From contig JAGFBZ010002553.1 in assembly GCA_018398805.1 (NCBI GenBank), forward strand, positions 1 through 64,000: 64,000 nucleotides of DNA, written 5' to 3'. Positions within the stretch are counted from its first letter, which is position 1, and every line of letters begins with the position of its first letter. The translations under genes were made by a program, and so were the position numbers. Origin of the DNA: Hirundichthys speculiger (taxonomy: Eukaryota > Chordata > Actinopteri > Beloniformes > Exocoetidae). Below, one piece after another: positions 1 to 11,600 of this stretch. The notes under the pieces were generated by a model. It was not told the DNA's origin and ran no database searches. It saw nothing but the letters and a program-made list of their open reading frames with translations.

Positions 1-16
1 TGCTGGTCTCTTCCAG

Positions 17-94
17 GTGGAAACCTTCTCAGGTGTCTACAAGAAGCTCACAGGCAAAGACGTCGTGTTTGAATCCCAGAATTTCCAGCTGTAA
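17..94 (+). CDS. terminal coding exon of an unidentified gene
   Basis: A polypyrimidine tract ending in CAG lies at 7-16. An open frame of 25 codons then runs to a TAA stop at 92-94. The encoded end reads [20 protein letters not shown] followed by QNFQL. A canonical AATAAA follows 13 bases after the stop, as expected for a 3' terminal exon with a very short 3'UTR. The rest of the gene lies to the left of the window. I do not recognise the family from 25 residues and assign no function. The acceptor, phase-0 frame, stop and polyadenylation signal together make this a real exon rather than a chance frame. Confidence 0.6.
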   Translation: METFSGVYKKLTGKDVVFESQNFQL

Positions 95-107
95 ATGCAG
101 ATGACAA

Positions 108-113
108 AATAAA
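108..113 (+). promoter_or_regulatory. polyadenylation signal AATAAA
   Basis: A perfect AATAAA lies 13 bases after the TAA of the preceding exon and is followed by a T/GT-rich stretch (TTTGTTTACTGTCTTTGG) of the kind found downstream of cleavage sites. Confidence 0.6.
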
Positions 114-537
114 TTTGTTTACTGTCTTTGGTTTGCTTTGTTTTTATTTACGTGGATGTGCTGAAAGAGACGAGTCCTGAGACGTGAGTTTGGACGTCCA
201 GGTAGTTTTAGCAGCATCACACCTGTACAGGTGTGCAGGTGAACCTGAGAGGATCCAGTCCTGAACCGACCCGGCTGACAGATGTGATGGAGACCAACAT
301 CTGGAGGTCCTGGACTAAAGAACATTCAGCAACGTCCTGCGTGTTCCAGATGTTTCCTGCGTCTAACGTGTCCACCTGGAGACCTTCAGGTCCCGTCTGT
401 CCCACGAGGACGTCCAGACCTCCATTAATGAAGCTGCTAATTACTGACTCATTAAACTGAGGAGACAAAGTCATGATTTTACAACTAAAAAGGTTCATTT
501 CTGTCAAAAAATTGTAAAATTCTACAAAAATTTGATT

Positions 538-582
<45 letters not shown>

Positions 583-1435
583 TTGAAATTAGATTAATTT
601 TCCAACTTTTCTGACAAAAATTACAATTTTGTTACCTGTTTTAGCAACAAAAGTCCTGATTCTCCAGAATTTGTTGTAAAAAAATAAATAAAATTGGCTT
701 TTTTTTTTCTTAACAAAAGAAAAATCTGTTTAACTTGAGATTTAAAGGTTTAACTGGTTTAAACTGCTCAGAGAAGATGTACCTGCGGGGGGTCGTCGCT
801 GCCACTGGGGGGCGACGTTGAGGCGCCGCTGCTGTTGGTCGTCAGTCTTTATGGAGCTCGAGGTTTACGATGAAAAGATTGATGCACCTGCTGATCAGTT
901 TATGACACGACGTCACACTTACAGGACATAAAACTGTCTTAAACTGCAGTTTATGTCTTTAACTTAGTCTTGTCTTTAACTAAATTTAGATTTTATGACA
1001 AAAATGACTGTTACAAACAAGCTGCAAACTGCATGATTTTTGTGTTCTACAGTAAAAAATTCTTGACTTTTAGAGTAAAAAGTTTTACGTTTACACTTTT
1101 ATGCCATAAAGTAGTTTCATGACGAGATGTGATTATGACGGATTTTATTTTCCTACAAACAGTAATAACAATAACCTCTAATGTGGCGATCCTGCAAAAT
1201 TGGCCATTTTATAATTAAGTTATGCCTTTTTTTTTTTTTTTTTTTAATAAAAATTGCAATTTATCCAAAAAAACACAATCTGATGCATATCTATGACGAT
1301 CTTAGAAATAAATGACTAAAATTAGTCGTACTGTAGGTATAAAACACGTGTCATTGAACTGAGCTCCCATGAGTCTCCGGGAGAAACGAGGTGGCGGTCT
1401 GTGATGTCACAGGAACTTCAAATACCAACACATTC
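114..1435. other. AT-rich intergenic DNA with poly(T)
   Basis: No gene is seen. The stretch holds a poly(T) run of about 40 bases near 541-580, a second T run near 1228-1245, and degenerate AT-rich sequence built from motifs like AAAATTGTAAAATTCTAC. The same low-complexity style recurs at 23.8-24.1, 34.0-34.7, 35.3-36.6 and 49.4-49.7 kb. A near-CTCF motif (CCACTGGGGGGC, one mismatch) lies close to 805. Confidence 0.4.
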
Positions 1436-2183
1436 AGTGCGTTTACATGGGAAGTTTAATTCCTCTTTAATTCAGAATTAAAGTTAAAGCCGAATAAAAG
1501 TTACCATGTAAACACTTAATTCCATATGAAAATGTCAATTCCGAATTAAACTTAATTTAAGTGGCTGTTTATTCCATTTAATTCCGCATTAAATAATTCC
1601 GCGGTCATGTTACACTCATTCCTGTTTAAATTAATTCCCGTCTTTCTGCGCATGCTAGTTCTCTTGCCCGTCTGTAGCGATGACGCTTATATTCCGCGCT
1701 GGGCTTGTTTTCAAAACAAAGTTTCAAGATGGCAGCACGCAGTAAACGGTGGTCAAGAGCAGAGACGATTTATTTAATAAATAGCTTGGAGGAACTGGAA
1801 ATAATTAAAAGAACAGATGGCAGGAAACATAAAAATTGTGAGCTTTTCAAAGTTGTAGCGGCCAGGTTAAATGAAGGAGGTTTCGCAGATAGAGACGCCA
1901 CCCAGGTCAAAAATAAGTGGAATGTTGTTGCTAACTGAGTTAGCTAAGTTTGTTTTCTTCCGGTAGATGTAAAGACGTCCCCCCCCCCCATCCAATCAGA
2001 ACCCTTCCCAACCCCCAGACCTAAAGCCGGAGTTGGATAAAGCCGAACAAAAACGTGTTTTCCATGTAAACCTTAATTCGGAATTACTATTTCCATGTAA
2101 ACTCGAAGGAAAATAGTTTAATTCGGAATTATTTAATTCCTAATTATTAATTCCGAATTAAAAAACATCATGTAACTGCAGCC
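1436..2183 (+). mobile_element. cut-and-paste DNA transposon remnant with Myb/SANT-like ORF fragment
   Basis: The left end begins CAGTGCGTTTACATG. The right end, read on the opposite strand, begins CTGCAGTTACATG, so the two are imperfect terminal inverted repeats. Both are followed by AATTCGGAATTAA-type subterminal repeats that recur in both orientations. Between them, 1705-1938 encodes 77 residues containing KRWSRAETIYLINSLEEL and ending at QVKNKWNVV, a Myb/SANT-like helix pattern of the kind carried by PIF/Harbinger and related transposons. The ORF stops just after the KNKW motif, so the domain is truncated and no transposase catalytic region is present. Superfamily assignment is inference; I could not settle the target-site duplication. 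Confidence 0.55.
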
Positions 2184-2673
2184 ATTACTGGATGACGGTT
2201 TCAGACCTGCGTGTCCCCAAATAAAACCTTGAGGCTCTGTTGCCTAAAAAACGTCCCCTTTGAGATTTTTTTCCGATATCTTGGTTTTACCAGCGTTTGA
2301 TGAACCTCTGAGTCTCAAACGTGTCCAGCAGGTGTCAGCGATGAGCAGATATCAGATAAAAGTAAAGGTTGACCCTCTTCGACCTCTTGGTTCATAGACG
2401 TTTAATGAAGGTTGAAAAAACAAGAAGCTGCAGGTGAAGCTCGTATATTCTGAAAGGACTGATGACTCAGCGGCTGCGGGGACAGACCGGAGGTTTGATG
2501 TCGATCTTGTAGATGGAAAAACGTCCTAAAAGCTCGTTGCAGTAACGTCCGATCGTCGTAGCTAGGTGTTCAGCGTTGAAGCTTCTACCGCCGTTACAGT
2601 CGAGCATCTGCAGGTTAAAGCAACTTGCTACGACCACCAGCTGCCCTCAGACGTCCTCGGGTTCGGGTCGGGG

Positions 2674-5600
2674 CTACGTGGCGCCCCCTGCTGGCTCCGC
2701 GGCGCCCCCTGCTGGCTCCGTGGCGCCCCCTGCTGGCTCCGTGGCGCCCCCTGCTGGCTCCGCACGCCGCCGGACCTCCTGCAGCAGCAGTGAGTTGGAG
2801 CGTCTCCATTCCCTGTAAGCGGGTCCGGTGAGACCGGGCCGGTCCAGAACCTGCTCCACCGCCAGCAGCTCCAGCTCTTTAGCCTGGAGGACACATTTGA
2901 AACGAACATTAACAGACTGGCTCATAGCTGCCGTTATCGTTGTGGGTAACGACGAAATGCATGATGGGAGATGTAGTTTATTGTCAATATGCGCTTTAAA
3001 GCAGCGTAAGCTTATTTTGAGTCTTAAAATATTGGTTTAAAATTTAAGCCAATTATGCTCAACCCAAGATCGGTTGCAGCTAGGGGTGTGAAAAAAAATC
3101 GATTTGGCAATATATCGCGATTTTCGGTCGCCCAATATAATATCAATTTTTCAGCTCCTAATATCGATTTTTTCAAAAACACTAATAATAAACAATAAAT
3201 AGGTTGTTTTGAAGCAAATGGTTTTGACTCAATTTGTCCTCTGAATGATCAATATCATCTGATGAACATATACAGCAACTTGATTTTTCATCTCTACTTT
3301 TAATTTTGATATAAACTGGGTAGAATATCGCAATATATCGTGATATCGCAATAATATCGTATTGCGATGTCCTTGCCAATACTCACCCCTAGTTGCAGCA
3401 GTGTGTCAAAAATCGGATCTTGGCAAAAACTAAAACCAGACCTCAGTAGCTAAAGTGACGACAACCAGCCATTGGCTAGTTGATTGGTCAATAGACCACG
3501 CCCCCAATTACAACCACCCTGCTGGACACTTAAACATGGAGGTCAGTGGAGATTGGCTCACCGTTGGAGCCAGACCCTAGTGGTCAGTAGAGGAACTGCC
3601 ACTTTTCTTGCCACTGGCTCGACTTCAACCAGGAAGTTTCCGACCAGCGGCCAGGTTGGGCGGAGTCACCGCCTGCCAAGATGGCGTCAACCAACCATAG
3701 TTGCGTCAGGGCGACGTGAAAGAAGCGTTTGTCCGGTTCTTATGGTCAACGCTTATGAGGCTTTAGCTTGATTTTAGCTCGTCAAACTGTCCCACAGGTA
3801 GGTAGAACTGTAGACGTGTATCACCTGGACACACGTCCCGACTCACCTTTAGCGTGCTGCTGAGGATCCGCAGCAGGTGAGCCTTCTCGTTGACCCGTTC
3901 ATTGCGACATCGCCTGATGAACGACGCCCTGAAGTCCCTCTGACTGGACTGTCCAGCTGGAGACAGTCTGGCCGCCCTCAGGTGGTTGTACAGGTTCTCC
4001 ATCTCATCGGGCGCTTCCTCTGGAGACAGAAGAAGAAGAAGAAGGAAGCCGGTGACTCGGACCAGCAGCCGTTGCCATGGTAGCCAGGTGCGTCTGCGGG
4101 CGTTTACCGGCGACGGACGCCTCTTGTTTTTCTTCCTGGACCTGAACCAGAGGGAGGGCGGCGGCGGATGTGGGGAGGTCCGGCCAGGAGAGACGGCCAC
4201 TGGGGGAGGATTCAGCTCTTCTTCTGCGTCGGTCCAAGGTGCTGGCCGTTGAGATGGTTCTGGTTCTGTTTTCAGCCGGCGGCGTGGTGGGGGGGGTGGG
4301 GGCGTGAGATAAACGGTCACATGGGGGCTGGAGACCGTCTCCCTGTAGGGACGAAAGAGGTAACAGTTAATTCATGTGTATGGTGATGACGTTAAAGGCA
4401 CCTGTGCAGGTGTGACGCCTCCAGACCAGACGGGGGCAGCGGACCACAGGAAGGATCAGGTGTCAGAAGAATAAATTAAGTGCTGCCTGCCTGAACTTCC
4501 TCTTCTTCACTGGAACATATGGAGGCAGATCAATCGCTACAATTATCAATATCTCCTCTAACAGGAACGAACTGGTTTTAATGGACTGGACCGTCCAAAC
4601 CATCAGAACAGAATTTGGTTTAAATCACTGTAAAACTGATAAAATGAAATTTATTTGATGTAATTCAGAGAATGAAACAGGAAGGGATGAATGGATGGAT
4701 GGATGGATGGATGGATGGATGGATGGATGGATGGATGGATGGATGGATGGATGGATGGATGGATGGATGGATGGATAGATGGATGGATGGATGGATGGAT
4801 GGATGGATGGATGGGGTTGGATGGATGGATGGATGGATGGATGGATTGGATGTTGGTGGATGGATGGATGGATGGCTGGACGGATGGATGGCTGGATGGG
4901 CTGGATGGATGGCTGGATGGCTTGATGATGGATGGATGGATGGATGGATGGATGGATGTGGATGGATGGATGGATGGATGGATGGATGGATGGATGGCTG
5001 GATGGATGGATGGATGGATGGATGGGTGGATGGATGGATGATGGATTGATGGATGGGATGGGATGGTGGATGGATGGATGGATGGATGGATGGTGGATGG
5101 ATGGATGGATGGATGGATGATGATGGATTGGTGGATGGATTGGATGGATGGCTTGGATGGTGGTTGGATAGATGGATGGATGGATGGATGGTGGATGGAG
5201 GATTGGATGGATGGATGGATGGACGATGGATGGAATTTGGATGGATGGATGGATGGCTGGATGGATGGATGATGGATGGGTTGTGGATGATGGATTGGAT
5301 TGGTTGGATGATGGATGATGTGGTGGATGGATGGATGGATGGCTGGATGGCTTGGTTGGTGGATGATGGATGGATGGATGGTGGTGGCTGGATGGATGGA
5401 TGGATTGGATGGCTGGATGTGGTGGATGGATGGATTGGGATGGATGGGATGGATGGATGGATGGATGGACAGATGGATGGTGGCTGGATGGATGGATGGA
5501 TGGATGGATGGATGGATGGATGGATGGGATTGGTGGATGGTGGATGATGGATGGATGGATGGATGGATGGATGGATTGATGGATGGTGGATTGATGGATG

Positions 5601-8600
5601 GATGGATGGGTGGATGGATGGGATGGATGGATGGATGGATGGGATGGATGGGATGGATGGATGATGGATGGATGGATGGATGGATGGATTGGATGGATGG
5701 ATGGATGGATGGCTGGATGGATGGATGGATTGGGATGGATGGATGGATGGATGGATGGATGGATGGGTTGATTGGTGGGTGGATGGATGGATGGATGGAT
5801 GGATGGACATGGATGGATGGATGGATTGGTGGATGGATGGATGGATGGATGGATGGATTGGTTGGTGGATAGATGGATAGATGGATTGGATGGATGGGTT
5901 GATGGATGGTGGATGGATGGATGGATGGATGGATGGATGGATGGACGGATGGATGGATTGGTGGATGGATGGATGGATGGATGGATGGATGGATGGATGG
6001 ATGGATGGATGGATGGGATGGATGGATGATGGATGGACATGATGGATGGATGGATGGATGGATGGATGGATGGATGGATGGATGGATGGTGATGGACAGA
6101 TGATGGATGGATGGATGGATGGATGGATGGATGGATGGATGGATGGATGGATGGATGGATGGATGGATGGATGGATGGATGGACATGATGGATGGATGGA
6201 TGGATGGATGGATGGATGGATGGATGGATGGATGGATGGACATGGATGGATGGATGGATGATGATGGATGGAATGGATGGATGGAATGGATGTATGGATG
6301 GATAGATGGATGGATGGATGGGTTGATGGATGGGTGGATGGATGGATGGATGGATCGATGGATGGACGGATGGATGGATTGGTGGATGGATGGATGGATG
6401 GACAGATGGATGGATGGATGGATGGATGGATGGATGGATGGGTGGATGGACGGATGGATTGATGGATGGATGGACGGATGGATGGATGGATGTATGTATG
6501 TATGGATGGATGGATGGACAGATGGATGGATGGATGGAGGTGCAGCTATTATAAAGTGAATGTGCATCCATCCATCCATCTGTCCATCCATCCATCCATC
6601 CATCCATCCATCCATCCATCCATCCATCCATCCATCCATCTGTCCATCCATCCATCCATCCATCCATTAAAGCCACCCTGTGTAGCAGAACCACGTCTGA
6701 CCACATGGGGGCAGCATGTGACCAGGAAGTCCATGTCCCTGGTGTCAGACCCACTAGGAGACACCTCTGGTGGGATCAGGTGTTCCTGCAACATGTGTCG
6801 GACCTCCTCAGCTCTGCTAGCATAGCGTAGTCAGTTTACGCGCCGCCACGTTAGCGCTCACGTTATCTGTCGTGTCCAGCTGAGAGTCCGGGGAAATGGA
6901 GGCCGGCTCACATTCATCATCGTCCTGATCGCTGTCCTCGCTGTAGCAGTCTGAAAAGAAGACAAGTCAACCGGGACGGAAATGATTCTGCTAAAACAGG
7001 GACGTCTGAAGAAGAAAAAGGGAACAAGAGGGAGTCAAAGATAGAGAGAGAAGAAGAAGAAGAGGTGAATCTGACCTTCGCTGCTGATCAGGTCACACTG
7101 CTTCACTGCCTCCGACAGTTTACTGATCCACCTGCAGACAAACGTAGCGCGTTAAAATAAACTGACGTGTTTTTCAGCTCGGCGTTCTGCAATGACTCAT
7201 GAAGAAAAACAGAGATAAGAGGAAGAGGAACTAATCAGGCTTTTATGACGCTGATGCTATCACCACAAAACCTCCTCCTCGTTTGAACAGCTCACCGCCG
7301 CCGCTTCAATGATCTGTTTGAGGTGAGCGGCCGCGGCGGCTGAGCCGCACCTGTTCAGCACCTGTTCAGCTGTACGTTTTTAGGAGATCTCCCTTTCCTC
7401 TGAACTTTGCACAAGGGCTTGGCTGGCCAGAGGGTGGCGCCAGAGGTGGAGGGGCTAAAGTGGCTTGAACGCACTCCTTCAGGTTTCAACAGACTCCCTC
7501 CGTCCAAAAGTGCTCACAGGTGGCAGCAGGTGCAGCCAGAGCAGCAGGTGTTCAGCATCAACTATGGACAAACCGTCCAGTCACGTGACCGACAGCAGCA
7601 CAGAGAGCATTTGGAGACGTTGCTACCATGTTGCACGGAGGCGGGACGAACGCAGCCACCAGTTAGCTGTTTTTAGCTGCCTTAGCTTCTGCTAACACGG
7701 GACGAACGTTCATATTACTTTACATCGTCATCCTCGTCATGACTGGACGTCCAGCTGGAGGCTCGCTAGCAGCTCGCTAGCAGCCGAGGCAGAGGCTAGC
7801 TGTGAAGCAAGAGGGCCTGACGGTCCAGGTCCAGTCAGAATCCAGGTGGGAGGAGCCCTGAAATAGTTCTTAGCATCTCAGGTCCTTCAACCGAGAGCCC
7901 TCTAGGGTCGGGCATCGTTTGGATTTTAACGATTCTGATTCCGATTCTCTGTTTCGATTCCTGTTCAAAACGATTCTCGATTCTGATTCTTTGATGTGTA
8001 GGTCAACAGATCGTGACTTATCTAACAGTAGACACATTTACATTTTTTACATTTACATACACATTTTCACCACATTGGCTGTTACTTTTCTGTGGCACTC
8101 GTACGACTACCTGTTACCCCTCGCAGCCAACGTGAATGGGTTGGCTGCTAACGCTAGCCTCACTCGGCGTGCGCACACCTGGTTGCGTTTCCATCGAGGA
8201 GTTTTTTGGATGAAGACGGACTCTGTTGCAGTCGAAGAAGCGACGGGAAGCAACGCAGTGAATTAAATACAATACACTCGTTTATTTTTGTGATGCCATA
8301 TTAGTCATGCTCCCTCCTTTGGCAGTAACACGCTTCCCGCAGGTGTTGACCTTCGACAGGTAGCCGTCATTTCCCGGACTGAAATGCAGCCAAACTCGAG
8401 AGCGGCGTCTCTTGGGATCCATGTTGTGGTCCCGTCGGACGTGACGTCGACACTAGCGCGGAGTTGAGTACCCGGGGCGGAGTAACATCAACAAACTAGT
8501 GCAGTAAATCAAAACAAAACAACAACAAAAAAAATAGCGCAGACATTTAGGAATCGAAATTCAAAAATCTTCTAAACGATTCCAGAACCAGACGTTAGGA

Positions 8601-11600
8601 ACCGATTGGAATCGTTTTTTGGTGCGCAACCCTACTGGTCTCTAATTTCAGGACTCTTCCAAGCAGGAATTATCCTGGCACCTGTTGTCACCTCCCCCCG
8701 GCCTTGTTGTTTCAGTGGAGACGTGAATTGACTGCTGCCGTTAGCACAGCTAAGCTAAGCTAACCCTCGTCCTCAGATCCTTCCGGAGCAACCGCGGCTG
8801 GTCTCGGTGGTCTGTTAGTTCAATCAACACAAGAAAACATGATCACCTTAAAACATGACCATGATCTGATCGTTGTTTGTCCACAGCTCAGAAGCTAATA
8901 TAACGCTACATGCTAAGTTGCTAAAATCATAACATTATTTTTTTCCATATTTTGTTAATATCCTGACTTCTTACATATGAACGTGTGAAGTTTAAGATGA
9001 ACATTATTTTTTTTTATAAAAGTGACCATGAATAGGAAGGTGTAGGAGAGCAGCGAACCACTCACCTGTTCATCTCCGTGAAGCTCTCTGCAGCGACCAG
9101 CAGCTTCACCACCTGAGGATGACTGACACTCAGGGCGCTGAAACACAAGAGCAGGTCGGTTATCTGCGAAGAGACGCCGCGTAAAACTGAGCAGCTGAAT
9201 GTGTGAAGACGAGAACAGAAGGCTTCTGGATCTCTCAGCAACGCCATGAAGCGGTTTTCACGCCGTTCGGAGGCGAGCAGACGGCGCGCCGCTGCAGCGC
9301 CTTCCTGACAGAGCGGAGACACCACAAACAGCTGCCGGCGGTTCGTACTGTTTCCTCCTGCACGCCTTGGCCTGCTCCACGGCGAAGCCCGACAGGCTGA
9401 TGAAGCCCTCGGCGTTCTCGGCCTGCAACGCAAAGAGCGGCGACATTTCAGAGACGCTTTCCAACCGGCAGCTCGCCACGGCCCGCTGCAAGTCTGGGCC
9501 GCTAGCTCGGACGCTAGCCACGAGAAACTCAGCGGTTAAAAGTCCCCGGCGGGGCCTTCGCTTCTGAGGTTTGGCTAAAACTGTGACCTACTTTTCTCCT
9601 GCGGCCTCATATGTCACTGACTGTGTTTTTAATCACCCAAAGAGTTAATTAGAGCTAATCAGAACAGCTCACAGTCACGTCTGACGACTTTACGAAACAC
9701 CGACGACCGTCTAGAATGTTTCACACCTTAAAACGTTGAAGACGGTCGTCTGGAAGTGGCTTCTGCAGCCTTGCAAAGCTTTTCTCACACTGCTGCTGAT
9801 GTCTTTCCCTTCTGGCGCTGTGTTAACACACGCCTGAGCGCCCCAGACAGCGAAACTGGTGAAATGTGTGCATTTCTGGATGTCTGCAGTAGGGACTAGG
9901 GCTGAACGATTTTGGAAAAAAATCTAATTGCGATTTTTTTTCCTCAAAATTGCGATTGCGATTTAATATGCGATTATTTTTAAGGTCCTCTTCTCATGTA
10001 TTTTTCAAACTGTCATAATAAACAATATCAGATTTATTTAAAGTGTAGATTACAACAATAAAGCAAACAAATCTGTGGCTTTACCTCTTCAACATCTAAC
10101 TTTTCACGTTTCATGAAACATGTGTAACATTTATGTAAACATGTGGACTGCACTTCTTAAACACTGTCTGAGATTGACAGGACAGTGTATAAATAAATAA
10201 AATATACAGATATAAAAAAAATAAAGCTTACTGATCTCCAGTAAGTAACATCACACAGGAAAATAAAGAACAAATATCTGCTCTAACCAATTGGACATTT
10301 TCAAAAAAAAAAAAACTTTTTGAACACTAATAGAAATATTATATTTACTCAGTAACAGCAGCACACAACATACTGAAGTGCAAAATGAGTATGGCACTGT
10401 TAGCCAGAAAGATTCTTCTGTATAGATCTCGGGAGCTCACAGATTTTTTGCAAGGAAAGGGGGGGGGGGGGGGGGGGGGGGTTCGAGTTGTCTCGCGCGG
10501 CGGCCGGAGTGTTTGTGGCTGTGCACTGTGCCCGACAGAGAGAGAAGCGCGGTTCGCGAGGCGGCCTAAACCCAGCGGTTTGAGTGCGCTTGAGTCTCTA
10601 AATCACCAGAAAAAGTCGCTAGATTTGTCGCTAGTCGCTTTTTACAAATTAAGTCGCTAAGTTGGCAACACTGCTTGCCCTGTCTGCTCTGCTCAGCTCG
10701 GCTGGGCTCACTCGCAAGTCACGTGACGTCGCCAGATCACGTGACAAGTAATATCGCGGCCTTTGCGGTTAGAAAATCTCGTTTTATGATATCGCGAGAT
10801 TATCGCAAATGCAATTAATCGTTCAGCCCTAGTAGGGACCTCGCAATACGATACGTATCACGATACTTGGGTTACGATACGATATTATCGTGATATCACG
10901 ATATATTGCGATATTTTACCCAGTTAATATCAAAATTAAAGCTTCAAAACAACCTATTTTTTTGTTTGTTATTAGTGTTTTTGCACATACTGACAACATT
11001 GTTTAAAAAAATCGATATCAGGAGCTGAAAAATTGATATTATATCGGGTGGCCAAAAATGGCGATATATTGCCAAATATATCGCGAGTCTGCAGACATGC
11101 TGATGAGCAGCAGCAGCAACTCTCAGAGCTCATGGAGGAGGCCGTCTAGTGTCGCCAACCATCTCTGATGACTTCTGCAGCCTTGCAAAGCTTTTCTCAC
11201 ACCGCTGCTGATGTCTTTCCCTCCTGGCGCTGTGTTAACACTCGCCTGAGCGCCCCAGACAGCGAAACTGGTGAAACGTGTGCATTTCTGGAGGTCAGCA
11301 GTAGGGGTGAGTATTGGCAAGGACCTCGCAATACGATACGTATCACGATACTTGGGTCACGATACGATATTATCACGATATATTGCGATATTCTACCCAG
11401 TTAATATCAAAATTAAAAGTTCAAAACAACTTCAAAACTTCCACTACCACTTCAAAGCTTCAAAACAACCTATTTATTGTTTATTATTAGTGTTTTTGCA
11501 CATACTGACAGCATCGTAAAAAAAATTGATATTATATCGGGTGGCCAAAAATCGCGATATTTTGCCAAATCGATTTTTTTTCACACCTCTAGTCTGCAGA

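Noticed and set aside
3763..4320. 185-codon continuous minus-strand frame as one ipcef1 exon
   Set aside because: The conserved parts lie in two different frames joined by a good donor at 4107 and acceptor at 4020; the continuous frame reads through the intron.
4625..6754. Open frames of 709, 670 and 381 codons (HPSI-rich) and many MDGW-rich frames
   Set aside because: Pure translation of the GGAT tetranucleotide array, open in several frames and both strands; no domain, no codon signature.
10385..10660. 91-codon frame in the nested hAT element
   Set aside because: It crosses a run of more than 20 G, has no recognisable domain and lies inside a non-autonomous element.
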